Below, in pieces: positions 33,171-44,300 of a DNA stretch of 64,000 nucleotides. Every line of letters starts with the position of its first letter. Positions within the stretch are counted from its first letter, which is position 1. A program made the translations under genes and the position numbers. The notes beneath the pieces are model-generated. The model searched no databases. It was not told where the DNA came from and saw nothing but the letters and a program-made list of their open reading frames with translations. This DNA is from Parachryseolinea silvisoli (GTDB lineage: Bacteria > Bacteroidota > Bacteroidia > Cytophagales > Cyclobacteriaceae): assembly GCF_021190955.1 (NCBI RefSeq), contig NZ_JAIOAO010000005.1, positions 372,001 through 436,000 on the forward strand. The letters are read 5' to 3'.

Positions 33171-34169
33171 ATGAAATTTAAAATTATAGTAGTCGTCATG
33201 CTGTTAAGCAGCGCCTGCGCCTATGCACAAAATATGTTCAATATGTCCAGCCTTCCTCCGGCTGACACAATGCGGGAAGAAGCTCAGGAACTGGCTATTC
33301 GTTACCCCTCTCTCCGTCAGGTCTCGATCACTGCCAGTATTTTTGGTTCTGGGACTTTCGACTCAGACTTACATGAAAAGTCTTTTGCCAGCGGCAAAAG
33401 CCAGAACGCACGTATCAGTTCCTTTTTCGCGATACCCATAACCCAGTGGAACGGCAACGTGATCAGCGCCACGATTTACCATAATCAACAGTTTTTTAAC
33501 GTAAGCGAGGTGAATAATCCGTTACCTGGAACGCCGGTGAGCAATGGTGATTTCAACGAAAGCACACTTGGCTTATCGCTCAACTTTTCGAGAACCGATG
33601 CCATTTTCCATACACCAGTAGTATACTCTGCTGTCTTCACCGCCATCTCCGATAATTTGAAAAGCGTAAAACGATTCAACTTTAATGGCAGTATAGTCTT
33701 TCCATTAAAGCATACGGCGGATGTTTCTCTTTCTTTGGGGGCATTGGTCCAGATCGATCCTTCTGCTCCGTTTCCGGTACTACCCCTTGTTAACTATTAC
33801 CGGCGATTGACCAACACCGGGTTACACCTGATACTCGATTTGCCACAAAGCGTGACATTGAAGCAGCCCGTATCAAAAAATGCCTGGATCTATGTTGGAA
33901 GTACAGCCAATACCTTCACGTCGTTTTATCGACCGAACAACCCGTCACTGCCTGAGCATTTTAGCTATAATACCATTGAGTTTAAAAGCGGGCCGGGAGT
34001 TGAATATCTCTTCGGAAAATTCCTGATGTTGGGCATCAGCGGTGGTATCAATACGATCGCTTCGGCCGCCTTCATTGCAAAAGCGGATCAGTACCATGAT
34101 GCGTTCGTGAAGAATACAAACAAGGCTTCGCCTTATGGCGAGCTTCGGATCTCACTGTTGCCGTTTTGA
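33171..34169 (+). CDS. Exported beta-barrel-like protein of unknown function
   Basis: A 332-residue protein with a signal peptide (cleaved near residue 20, ACAYAQ). The rest alternates short hydrophobic strands and turns, with a C-terminal strand ending in a phenylalanine (LRISLLPF), as in outer-membrane beta-barrels. It resembles the DUF6268-type OMP-like proteins of Bacteroidota, but I cannot confirm this. It is convergent with the last gene of the polysaccharide locus, six bases away. Confidence 0.65.
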   Translation: MKFKIIVVVMLLSSACAYAQNMFNMSSLPPADTMREEAQELAIRYPSLRQVSITASIFGSGTFDSDLHEKSFASGKSQNARISSFFAIPITQWNGNVISATIYHNQQFFNVSEVNNPLPGTPVSNGDFNESTLGLSLNFSRTDAIFHTPVVYSAVFTAISDNLKSVKRFNFNGSIVFPLKHTADVSLSLGALVQIDPSAPFPVLPLVNYYRRLTNTGLHLILDLPQSVTLKQPVSKNAWIYVGSTANTFTSFYRPNNPSLPEHFSYNTIEFKSGPGVEYLFGKFLMLGISGGINTIASAAFIAKADQYHDAFVKNTNKASPYGELRISLLPF

Positions 34170-34175
34170 TATATT

Positions 34176-37100
34176 TTAATGAACCCGGTAATCGTACGTT
34201 TGAATGGTAACAGGACCTAACAACCCTGATGCCTGCAACTCGGAAGAAGCTGTATACGGATTAAAAACTGCCCAGGTTTTCCGTTCTTTTTCGGGCAACT
34301 GTTGATCACCAATCAACCGGTTCATCCAATTGTTGACGACTTCTACTTTCAATTTATTCTCTCCCTGCTTCAAAAACGCAGAAATATTCAGCCGGTACGG
34401 ATATGTCCACACGCCACCTGCATAGTGGTCGTTCACATACACCTTACCCAGCGCCATGACATGACCGAGGTCAATGTACGTTTGTTGCTGCGGTACAGCG
34501 GAAATTTGGAGAATGGTCGTATAGGTTGCGGTTCCGGAAAAATATTTGATCGCCGCATCCGAAGAATTTCTCCAGTCATAGAGACTATCAAAACGAACAG
34601 TGCCTTCCGGCGCCGATAATCCTTTGAACGTTACTTCCCAGGGCGATGTCACCGTACTGATTACGCGACCGGCGGGAAAATTCCGATCACCTTTTTTCGA
34701 TTCGACTTTTGCTCCGCTAAACACAATGAATGCGCTTCCGAACGGCTCAAGCTCCAGCGGAACGGTTGTCGTTCTCCCGTCGCGGGTATATTCAGGCAAT
34801 ACACGCATTTCACCGGTGAGCGCATCCCATACTTCCGGATTTCCGTTCACCACGCGGAATGTGGCGTTGAATGTTACTTTTCTTTCCTGCTGATTGGAGA
34901 TGTAATAGACATCATAGTCGCTTACCGTGCGATGAATGAACCGCACATCCAATGCGTTATTGTCGACGTTGCAATCCGGCAAAACAGACAGTACACTGAA
35001 AACACTTTCCAGCGTTGCCTCCTCGCCGAACACGTAGCCCTTACCGAGCTTCTGATAGCCTTTGGGAGCGACATTCTTCCATAGCGCGTCCGACAGCTTC
35101 TTTACTTCTCGATCGGCGTGCGGATAGTTTACGAGGCTGGGCGAATATTGTGGGGCGGGTCCCAGAACAACCAGCCCTTGCCGGACCATATCTTTAATTT
35201 TATTCACCAGTACGGGACGCATGGTATTAAGTTTAGGTAAGATCAGTACGTTGTATTGCATTCCACTGCGGAGCAAAAGTTTTCCCTCTTTTACAGATGC
35301 CTGATTGAGCAATACTTCGCCGTTGATATAATCAAACGAATATCCTTTTGGCAAAACAGGATCGCACACGCCTGTCATCTTAGGCGCATCCTCACCGATG
35401 AAATAGGCCACATCGGCACTATATCTCCCCTGCTGAAGCATGAAATTAGTACGTTTGAGGTATGCCGCAAAAACATCAAACTGCTCAAACCACGTATTCT
35501 TACGGTTGAACTCATTTCCAAACCATGCGTTCATTCCAGGCCACCGGTCTTCATACGGTTGATGTACATACACATGTAACAATGTGCTGTTGATGCCTTC
35601 GGTAAAAAAACGGTCACCACGTTGTTTCATCATGTACGGAGTTCTTCCAAAAGTTCTTCCCGCAGCAGTAAAAGACTCCGCCCAAATTTTACGCTTGCCA
35701 TAAATATGCCCGCTGGAGGAGGCTGCTTTGTTTTCGATGTCGCCCAACGCACCTTCACTCCAGAACTCCCCGCTGATCTCATCCGACTGTCCGCCGTATT
35801 GCAAAAATTCCCCCGGGAATCCCCAGTGCCCATAGTTCTCCAGCCAGGTCCTGAGACCATGTTTATGCGCTACTTCACGCAGGCCGCCAACATAATCGTA
35901 TGCCACGCGGTCCGCAATCAATCTACGTAAGTCCCAAAGAAAACGATCGGAGATATCAGGGCTGCCCACCACTGTTCCGCTCAACACAGGTAAGTACGGA
36001 GTAGGGTCATAACCATATACCTGTTTGAAACGGTCTGCCATATCGTCCGTCCAGTTCTGGCCCCCGGTTTCATAGCTATCTTCTACAATCAGCTTGAAGG
36101 ATCTTCGATCTTCGGCAGGCACCCTGCGCAGTATCTCGCCGATGAATGCATCAAAATGGTAGGCCGCGTGTTTCTTACTCATCTTATCCACCTCTAAGCC
36201 TGTTGCTTCGGGTGATGCCGGAGCATTTGTGACCTGGGTAGTAAGCATCGCCGTGCGCAAAATCTTCCATTTACCAGCAGGTACATCCCATTCCAGTTTT
36301 CCGTTTTTGAACCTGGAGGTGATGTCAACTACCTTGTCTGCTGCAACCACCAGAGAAGGATCGGAAACCTTCGCCGGTTTGCCCCACAGGTAATCCTTCC
36401 ACAACGGTAGCGGCGATTGAAACATCTTCGCCAGTGTTTTCTCCGGATAGCGCTCCACCACCGGCTGGGAGGACAACCGAACATCGATGGTGGCGCTCAC
36501 CGGATCCACAACAACGAGGCGATAGTTTGTTGTTTTGACCTCCGGCAGGGAAATAACAATGGGTGCCAGCGGATCGAATCCTACGTTTAAGGCCGTATTG
36601 CTCCGATTGATGGTAATGTGTGTAAGCAATTTGTATTCCTGACCATCTTTATAATACACATCTGCAGCATTTACGGTGGGTGCATCTACACGGAGCACCA
36701 AACTGCGCATGGGATTTTTCCCGCTCACGTCAAAAGTAAATATTCGTTCATGCGTATCGCTTTTTGCAATGCTGGCCTGATAGCTTTCACCGTTCGCCGG
36801 AAGCCGCCAGGCAATCACTTTCACATCTTGTGCATGTGCGCCTACCACGGGCAGGTCCTGATTGATTTTTGCAGGACCCTCCACCACCACTTCTGACGAT
36901 GCCAGGTAACGCATACTCTGCGCCGGTTTGATCCAGGGCCCGCCCGACTGACTCCAACCCGGACAGTTGAACAAGCCTATTTCAATATTCAATTCGGTAG
37001 CTCTCTTTAACGCTGCATGAAGGATCTTCCACCATTCGTCCGAAAAAACTTTGTGCGCTCCATAAGGAGTGCCTTCATTCACAATGTTGCTGCCAATAAA

Positions 37101-37331
37101 TGCCCGGTTGATACCGGCTTTTTTCATGGCATCGAGATCCTTGATGACGCCCTCTTTGGAAATATTGTCGGAGATCCAATACCAATAAACACCCAACTGT
37201 ACGCTATCCGGCACGGTACGAAATCCAGCCCGCACGGCCGTGAACGAAAAGTCCTTTTGGGCCTTAGTATTTGTGTAAAAAAGTAAAAACAGCACGCATG
37301 CTAACAATGTCGCTCTATAAATCATATGCAC
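34176..37331 (-). CDS. GH106-like alpha-L-rhamnosidase (distal copy)
   Basis: A 1051-residue exported protein (signal peptide to about residue 24; a start two codons in is equally possible). The N-terminal catalytic barrel matches GH106: VYWYWISDNISKEGV, GLFNCPGWSQSGGPWIKP (near 119-136) and the DSYETGGQNW motif (about 418-427), with a candidate second acid in AESFT. C-terminal beta-sandwich domains (NHYAGGVWTYPYRLN, NWMNRLIGD) follow. The family inverts alpha-L-rhamnosyl linkages in pectin or arabinogalactan side chains. It is the last gene of the susC operon; a related copy lies 4 kb upstream. Confidence 0.85.
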   Translation of the reverse strand: MHMIYRATLLACVLFLLFYTNTKAQKDFSFTAVRAGFRTVPDSVQLGVYWYWISDNISKEGVIKDLDAMKKAGINRAFIGSNIVNEGTPYGAHKVFSDEWWKILHAALKRATELNIEIGLFNCPGWSQSGGPWIKPAQSMRYLASSEVVVEGPAKINQDLPVVGAHAQDVKVIAWRLPANGESYQASIAKSDTHERIFTFDVSGKNPMRSLVLRVDAPTVNAADVYYKDGQEYKLLTHITINRSNTALNVGFDPLAPIVISLPEVKTTNYRLVVVDPVSATIDVRLSSQPVVERYPEKTLAKMFQSPLPLWKDYLWGKPAKVSDPSLVVAADKVVDITSRFKNGKLEWDVPAGKWKILRTAMLTTQVTNAPASPEATGLEVDKMSKKHAAYHFDAFIGEILRRVPAEDRRSFKLIVEDSYETGGQNWTDDMADRFKQVYGYDPTPYLPVLSGTVVGSPDISDRFLWDLRRLIADRVAYDYVGGLREVAHKHGLRTWLENYGHWGFPGEFLQYGGQSDEISGEFWSEGALGDIENKAASSSGHIYGKRKIWAESFTAAGRTFGRTPYMMKQRGDRFFTEGINSTLLHVYVHQPYEDRWPGMNAWFGNEFNRKNTWFEQFDVFAAYLKRTNFMLQQGRYSADVAYFIGEDAPKMTGVCDPVLPKGYSFDYINGEVLLNQASVKEGKLLLRSGMQYNVLILPKLNTMRPVLVNKIKDMVRQGLVVLGPAPQYSPSLVNYPHADREVKKLSDALWKNVAPKGYQKLGKGYVFGEEATLESVFSVLSVLPDCNVDNNALDVRFIHRTVSDYDVYYISNQQERKVTFNATFRVVNGNPEVWDALTGEMRVLPEYTRDGRTTTVPLELEPFGSAFIVFSGAKVESKKGDRNFPAGRVISTVTSPWEVTFKGLSAPEGTVRFDSLYDWRNSSDAAIKYFSGTATYTTILQISAVPQQQTYIDLGHVMALGKVYVNDHYAGGVWTYPYRLNISAFLKQGENKLKVEVVNNWMNRLIGDQQLPEKERKTWAVFNPYTASSELQASGLLGPVTIQTYDYRVH

Positions 37332-37370
37332 TTATTCTCCCATTAACATCTTCATCGACGTAACCGTGAT

Positions 37371-39908
37371 TTACTTCAACATGATTGTAATTTCATTTGG
37401 AGCGTCGCCTGCTTTATACTCAAACACCAAAGTCCCTTCCGGCGTGCTCTTGATCCGTTTTAGCGTTTTATTATTCTGCAGTACGGTGTAATAACTGCTT
37501 TGCCTGAGCGAATTGACCTGATACACTAATACGCCAGAACCTCCAACCCGGGACGACTGGATAAAAACCACTTCGCTGGGTTCGCATTTTTTAATATCCA
37601 GCGTAAGGTCATTCTTCGGTGACGCCTTCAGCTGTAAGGAAGCCTTGTCGGCATTACCCTTAAAATACGACACCTCATTACCCGTGTTATAAAAACCAAA
37701 GTCTGTGTTGGAGACTATCTTAAACTGACCATTCGATATGGCATACCTGTTCACATCCAAATCAATGGTCAGTTGCTGATTACGATAGTTGTATTTTAGC
37801 TGCGTTCCGGCCAGGTCCGGAGTAGTATGTGGGTCCAGATAGAACCGGTTGTAAAGCGGGTTGATTCCATAAATTGCCTGGTACAGTCCAACAACCGAAA
37901 GAGCATTTCCCGAGAGAATATCGTCTCCGCGCCCATCTTGTTGGGCACGTCCATAGCGCTGAAACGCCAAGCCGTCTTTTGCATATTGCGTCAATACTCT
38001 TTTTACATACTTGAGGGCAATCTCAGGCTTATACGACGCATAGGCCCTGGCGGCGACCGATCCCCACGATAAGAAGATGTCGCCATTCTCATAGTTTGGA
38101 AACGGAAATTGCCAGTCGTTGCCTTCGCCCGGTGCATAGCTGTACAAGGAGATCGGCCAGAAGAAAAGATTCTCCTTTTGCATTTGCGCCTCTATAGTGT
38201 CCAGTATCGTTTTGATCCGCGTTGGGTCGTCACAAATACCGTAGGCAATAGCCATGAAATTTACAGGTGTGACCATGTTCGTACCGTGAATGGAGCCATC
38301 CTTATCCCGCCAGTGTATGTAACAATTCCTTTCAGCATCCCAGAAACCTCCGGATGAGGTGGGTTTATTGAAGCTCGCCTTTAGCTTTTCCGCAAACGCC
38401 ATGTAGTACTTTTCTTTTACGGTGTTGCCCAATTGTTTTTCAACACCCGCCCACAAAACAAGAGCCCGATAAAGTTTGGCATTGACGAAGGCGTTTTCAT
38501 ACGCCGCCCAGATAATATCGATCCAATCGCTCCCTCTTTTCTGTTTATGGCTGTCTGTCATCATCTCTACCAACCCGTTGTCATCGCTGTCGCGGCCCAC
38601 AATCCAGTCCAATGCTTTTTCGCTGGATTGCTGATGTGTCTTCACCCACTGCAGGTCACCATTCTGATCATACAATTCGGCTACGTTTATCACAAAGTCG
38701 GGGTTGGAATCCAACAGGTATCCCCACTGCGCCTCGTAGAAGCCTTTGTCTGTATATCCCTGGGGCATAGCATCCTCATTGGAATATGCCCATCGCGGCC
38801 ACACTCTCCCGTCGGGCTTTATGGCATTATCGCGATAATAGTCAAGACACTCTCTATAACCGGTTAAATAGTTATCGTCATTGATACCGAGGCCCATTTG
38901 CGCAATGTATTGCTCGTGCAAGCAAATGGGGCCATACGGCGTATGCCAGCTATTGCCGCCAAAATGTTTTTTTCCAATCACACCAATGCGGGCAATGGTG
39001 TTCAATACGGCGCTGACCTGTTCCTGATCGATGCCGACCAGTTTACCCCTGCCGAATTTCTTGTTAAAATCAAAGTATGATAGCGTGATGCTCTGTGTGC
39101 TTTTCCCTGCACCAATCTCCACCGGCGCCCATACATCGGTTGTGTCGCGCACATACATTCTCCTTTTTGTGTCTGGATCAAACCGCGGCTGCATTTCTGT
39201 CGACGACACTCCGACTGTGTACACCAACTTATCGTCCACCGCCCGGCTGTAATCCATGGCGATCTGTTTGCCTGGCGCGGATACGGAAACCGTGAGTCCG
39301 TTGCCGGTCTTGCTATTCCAAAACTCGGATGTGCTGCTACGCACGCCGTAGGTATCCCGCTTCTTGTTGAAAAGATAGAACCAAGCCAGCCCGCCATAGT
39401 CCTGGTAAGCGCCCTCCCACGTATTGATAGCATCGAACCTAAAAACAGGGGACCCGAGATCTTCCGCTATAACTGCTTTCGAGGTGGTCCGGTCTATATC
39501 GAACCGAATGTCGTTGGCGCTGATGGTGAATGTCCAGGTTTCCTCTATGGCAAGACCCTGGCCGCCATACGATATTCCTTTCAGTATAATAGTATTACCG
39601 GCTATCGTAAGGGAGGGGTCTGCCGGCAACGTCAACGTAGTGTACTGTGAGACCTTTGTTCGAATCAGGGAATAAATACCCGCATCGCCCTGTATGACCT
39701 GCTGGCCATTGACGATTGCCTGTGATACGTTTGCTCTTTTGTTATAGTCAAGGGTAAGGGTAATCTTCTCGTTGCCAAAAACAACCTTCTTTGCACGTGC
39801 ATCGTTGTTGATTTTTGATTGTGCCAAACATTCACTGACTGAGCCAATACAAATAACCAGATAAATAAGACGACGTGTGAATAAATTCCGTTTTGTGATG
39901 ACGACCAT
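37371..39908 (-). CDS. Six-hairpin (alpha/alpha)6 glycosidase, exported
   Basis: The start at 39908 (MVVITKRNLFTRR signal peptide) gives 845 residues; the frame is open 15 codons further up and overlaps the previous gene. A beta-sandwich N-domain (residues 35-300) precedes an (alpha/alpha)6 barrel (about 310-700, with HTPYGPICLHEQY, GRDSDDNGLVEMMTDSHKQKRG and WGYLLDSNPDF). Candidate acids are the Asp/Glu residues in DSDDNGLVE and in the QDGRGDDILSG region. A C-terminal domain ends in EITIMLK. The class includes GH78, GH63 and related glucosidases; I cannot assign the GH family. It is co-transcribed with the polysaccharide locus. Confidence 0.75.
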   Translation of the reverse strand: MVVITKRNLFTRRLIYLVICIGSVSECLAQSKINNDARAKKVVFGNEKITLTLDYNKRANVSQAIVNGQQVIQGDAGIYSLIRTKVSQYTTLTLPADPSLTIAGNTIILKGISYGGQGLAIEETWTFTISANDIRFDIDRTTSKAVIAEDLGSPVFRFDAINTWEGAYQDYGGLAWFYLFNKKRDTYGVRSSTSEFWNSKTGNGLTVSVSAPGKQIAMDYSRAVDDKLVYTVGVSSTEMQPRFDPDTKRRMYVRDTTDVWAPVEIGAGKSTQSITLSYFDFNKKFGRGKLVGIDQEQVSAVLNTIARIGVIGKKHFGGNSWHTPYGPICLHEQYIAQMGLGINDDNYLTGYRECLDYYRDNAIKPDGRVWPRWAYSNEDAMPQGYTDKGFYEAQWGYLLDSNPDFVINVAELYDQNGDLQWVKTHQQSSEKALDWIVGRDSDDNGLVEMMTDSHKQKRGSDWIDIIWAAYENAFVNAKLYRALVLWAGVEKQLGNTVKEKYYMAFAEKLKASFNKPTSSGGFWDAERNCYIHWRDKDGSIHGTNMVTPVNFMAIAYGICDDPTRIKTILDTIEAQMQKENLFFWPISLYSYAPGEGNDWQFPFPNYENGDIFLSWGSVAARAYASYKPEIALKYVKRVLTQYAKDGLAFQRYGRAQQDGRGDDILSGNALSVVGLYQAIYGINPLYNRFYLDPHTTPDLAGTQLKYNYRNQQLTIDLDVNRYAISNGQFKIVSNTDFGFYNTGNEVSYFKGNADKASLQLKASPKNDLTLDIKKCEPSEVVFIQSSRVGGSGVLVYQVNSLRQSSYYTVLQNNKTLKRIKSTPEGTLVFEYKAGDAPNEITIMLK

Positions 39909-39946
39909 TGCTTTATCAACTTTAGTTTCCTGATCAATATTATTTA

Positions 39947-41395
39947 TTAGCAAACCTGATTTACTTCAATGTTGAGTAGCGCCCCCAGCTTCTTTATTTT
40001 AGAAGTGATGTGCCCCACTCCCACAGCGCAATGATGCGCAGGCCCGTAGTTATTCCATTCCTCCACAAATTTTCTCGCACCAATGGAAAACCTGTAGCGA
40101 CTATTGGTATTTCCGATCTCGAGGATGGGTCCCTTTACGGATTCGCCCTCCGCGCACAGCAGCATGAGTTTTCCATCCACCTTTTCGACCACCGAGAGCA
40201 ATGTGATCGCCCCGTGCTTCACCGACATTTCCACGGAAAGGCCCTTCCCTACTTTACCGTGATAAACATATAACGGCCTTACCTTTGTTTTGCCTTCCGC
40301 TATCTGGATGTGCCCCGGGCCATCGTGCCCCATCAATACAACATCGTCGTGATAGTCCATGGCGTAGTATTCTGTAAATGAACCGCCCACGTGAAAAGCA
40401 TCCAGAATCTTCATTGCCTGGGCGTTTTTTACCTCATACTCCCCTGCCACCGGAATACCTCTTGCCGTCAACAAAGAATTTCCCAGGATGACGGAGCTCA
40501 TGGTGTCTTCATTGCCATTGCCTGTCCCCTTATGGTAATACGCCATTGACCCAAGTTTATACCGATCTACCAGTAAATCCAGGGCAAGTGAAGTTTTCGC
40601 CGCACGCTCCAGCTCTTCACGCGGACAATCGGACTGAACATCAAATGCTTTCTCAAAATATTTTACGCGTTCTTCAATTTGCGCGGCAGAAACTTTCTCG
40701 CGCAGAGAAGACAACTCATCCACTTCGATGATCTCGATGTGCCCGCCAAAGGTGGCACAGTGAAGCGTGAGATTTGAATAAATATCGAGCATACCGCCGT
40801 AGTAGTTTCCCATCAGCCCCAGACGGTTGTGGCTCATGGTGTGAACCACACGTGCGGCGTCTATCCAATCCCCTACCTCTTTCCAGGCATAGGGATCATC
40901 GTGCAACATTCCGGTAACCTGGAAGAATAAAATATTGGCCCGTCTGAATACGCTGGCAATCTCCGGCACGGGGCACGCCGAGCAGTAGGCCAGCCACTCG
41001 CCTGTCATCTTCGTACGGTCTTTGAGGCTGTTGAATTGCTTATAGTCAATGGATGCCTCTGGTGACAGGTTCAAAACAATGACAGGCACTTTAGCACGCT
41101 GTATCACCGGCAACACGGTGGACGACAAAGCATAGGTGGTTACATACAAAAAGATCACATCTACATCTTCCCGTCTGAATTGATGTCCGCAATCCACGGC
41201 CTTCTCGGGGGTGTCCACCAGGCCGAGATTCACCACTTGTGCGCCGTAGCTTGCTATTTTACTTTCTACAACTTCTACGTAGCCTTCCAGTCGCTCCCGT
41301 AAACCTGGAAATTGACACCAATAGGCTTCAAGTCCAATACCAAATAATCCTACTTTAAATGGGTATTCCTTTAATTCCATCATCTCAACGTTCAA
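39947..41395 (-). CDS. L-fucose/L-arabinose isomerase-family protein
   Basis: A 482-residue cytosolic protein (a start two to five codons in, MMELKEYPF, is also possible). It shows the arabinose/fucose isomerase pattern: VGLFGIGLEAYWCQF, YVTTYALSSTVLPV, LLVDRYKLGSMAYYHKG and GHDGPGHIQIAEG, with Glu and His residues of the metal site. The family converts aldoses to ketoses. Lying inside a glycosidase operon, it probably processes a released pentose or deoxyhexose such as arabinose, fucose or rhamnose. Gap to the upstream GH106 gene is three bases. No kinase or aldolase is near. Confidence 0.85.
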   Translation of the reverse strand: MNVEMMELKEYPFKVGLFGIGLEAYWCQFPGLRERLEGYVEVVESKIASYGAQVVNLGLVDTPEKAVDCGHQFRREDVDVIFLYVTTYALSSTVLPVIQRAKVPVIVLNLSPEASIDYKQFNSLKDRTKMTGEWLAYCSACPVPEIASVFRRANILFFQVTGMLHDDPYAWKEVGDWIDAARVVHTMSHNRLGLMGNYYGGMLDIYSNLTLHCATFGGHIEIIEVDELSSLREKVSAAQIEERVKYFEKAFDVQSDCPREELERAAKTSLALDLLVDRYKLGSMAYYHKGTGNGNEDTMSSVILGNSLLTARGIPVAGEYEVKNAQAMKILDAFHVGGSFTEYYAMDYHDDVVLMGHDGPGHIQIAEGKTKVRPLYVYHGKVGKGLSVEMSVKHGAITLLSVVEKVDGKLMLLCAEGESVKGPILEIGNTNSRYRFSIGARKFVEEWNNYGPAHHCAVGVGHITSKIKKLGALLNIEVNQVC

Positions 41396-41398
41396 CTA

Positions 41399-44300
41399 TT
41401 AAAAATGGCTTTGTTCAATGGTGACAGGCCCTATAAGTCCTGATTTAAAAAGTGGGTCGTCTTTACTAAAGTGTCTGAAGGTGCTGAATGTATATCGCCC
41501 GCTTGTGCGGCGCGCATTGTTCAACAGCCATTCAGGCCATTGATCATGTTGTATTCCATCATCCCGCAGTTGCTCATCGCCGATCAGGCGGTTAGGCCAC
41601 AGGTTAGCAACTTCTATCTCCAACAAGTTCTGCTGTTCTTTTACAACTTCACTGATATCCACCTTCCAGGGCGCCGTCCACACAGTGCCTACCTCCTTAC
41701 CGTTGAGTCGGATCCGCGCCAGCGCATTCACCTCCCCTAAGTTCAGGAACAATCGCTCACCTTTCTGCAACTTTGTGTTGACCGGCAAATCAAATGTTTT
41801 TGTATATACTGCGATACCCGAATAATACTTGACCCCGTTTTCCGGTCGCAGTGTCCAATCCTCCAAACGATCAAATGACAGCGTTCCCGGTCCTCCCCAG
41901 GCCTTATCAAATGACACCGTCCAGCGGCCATCTATAGTTGTCACTACCGTAACGGTGGGAAAGTTCTTAGCCTGCACAGGCTTCTTATTGCTCTTTTCAA
42001 AAACAATAAAAAAACTCTGATAGGGTTCAAATTGTAATGGAACGGTAATCTGGTTTTCCTTTTTTGAAAACTCGGGGAGGTCGTATGTTTTCCCCGTTAA
42101 GGGATCCCACAACGAAGGAGCTCCTTCAACCGTTCTGAATGTGCCATTGGTTTGGAGCCGCTTGTCCGTGCGATTCGACACAAAGTAAATATCCCACGCG
42201 TCAGACGCACGGTGTGTGTACCGGATAGCAGGATCGGATTTGAAATCCGCCGGTATGCCAGCAGCCGCCAACAGTGCTGCCGTCACATCATACAAAGGAT
42301 AGAGGTTATCCGTTTTAGATGTCACTTCACCTCCCCAAATAATTTTCCCGTTGCCATAGCTACGCATAATCTGCGTGGCAGGTATGTCGGACGATCCCCA
42401 AAGTTCATTTGCTAAAGATCTTATCGCTGCATCACACTGCGGATAGCCGGCTAAGCCGGGTGCTTTCTGTGGCGGACTGCCAACAACGGTTGCGCCGGAG
42501 TCAACAAGTGACGTAATTTTCTTCAGCAAGGCCGGCGTCATAGTTTCCCAGGCGGGAAGCACCAGTAAGTGATAAGACGCTCCACCCGGAAACGTAACCT
42601 TATGATCTTTTACGGAAGCCCTGTATAATTGTCCGGGCGAGCACCCGTCGAAATTGTAGGCTTTTCTATCGGGCAAAAAAGCATCTCCCGACAAGGCAGA
42701 CGCCGGCGCCCGAAAAATGTGCGGGGCACCTTCCGGTGTCAGGTATAGAATGTCCGCCACGGCTTTACCCTGACGCAATAAATACTGGCATCGTGCTATG
42801 TATTGATGATAGGCATCAGCCATGGTCCACCAGGTTTGGTTCCTGTTCCATTGCACGCCATACGGCCCCATCGTCATGCCCGGTTTTAGTTTGTCATCCA
42901 GCGGCTGATGTTGAAAGGTATGATAGAAGAATTTGTTTACACCGGCTGCAAACGCCCAGTCACCCTGGTTTTTCATGGAAGCGGGATGTTGCCGCCAGCC
43001 GTCTACCGCAGTAAACGCTTCCGCAGCAACAATAGACTGACCGTTGACATGCGCAAGGGAAGCAGCCTGGATACAACTAAAGGAAGCGTTATACCCGCCG
43101 GGGCTCCAGAACTCACACATGGGCACGTCGGCAACGGCGCCAAGCTCCAGATCGGCGGTAGGATTCATATCATAGGGCTCTATCGACAACCCCAGACCGT
43201 TTCGGTGACTATATCTTCTTAGATGCTTAGCATGGTTCTCCACGATCAATTCCTGCGATGTTTGCCGCAAATCCCACAAGAACCGCTCACTGATCTCCAC
43301 ACTCTCCACGATCTTACCGGCATATACCGGATAAAATAAAAGCGGGTCATAGCCCCTTCGCTTCATAAACTCGTTTCTGAATCCCACGCTCCAGTTTTGC
43401 GCGCCCATTTCCCAGCTATCCATGTGCAGCATAGTCAATCCTCCCCGGGTGGATTTGTTTCGCGGGCCGATCTTTTGAAGAAGCGTGCCGGTGAATTCTT
43501 TCAGGTGAGCATTAAACGCCGTGGTATCGAACTTGTCGCACTCAAAGCCCAGACCTGGCAGCGGCGCCGGACGGGTAGCAGCGCCGTTATTCCTGCGCCC
43601 AAAACGCATCACGACCCACTTGCCGGGTGGCGCTTGCCACAACAGCCTTCCATCAGCGTCTAATTTGCCGGTGAGGTCTATGATACGGTTCTTTTCAATC
43701 ACCGCGCCCGCGGCCGAAATGGGGTAATTTGCTTTAGAGGGAAGATATTCTTTTACGCCGGCCTGCGAAGTATACGGTGCCCGGTAATACAGCGCTTTTT
43801 CGTCAACGTCTGCCAGCGTATAACGATCCGGCGACGGGAACGCCAGCACGGCGACATCTTCATAAAAATCCATCCATTCCTTTTTCAATTCCGGTGTAAA
43901 GACATCTTCACCAAAAAATGGGCGCTTCGGCAGGGATACCGGCAACACGATTGGTTTCTTCACCGATCCGTCAACTTCCACGCTACTGCTTACCAGATGC
44001 TGCATGGATTGCGATGGCTTTACCCAGGGGCCTCCGCTGCCTGTCCAACCGGGACCAACCCCCAATGTCATTTCTATTCCCAGACGTTCGGACTCGTGCA
44101 CCGCATGTGCAAATAATGTCTTCCACTCTTCACTTAGAAAGTCAACTTTGCCGCGGGGGATGCCAACATTTACTTCCAGGAACAAAACACTGCCAATCCC
44201 CTCCTTCTTCATCGATTCGAGATCAGCCGTCATGCCTTCTTTCGACAGGTTACCATCCATAAAATACCAATACACTCCGGGCCGGGCATCCTCCGGCGGA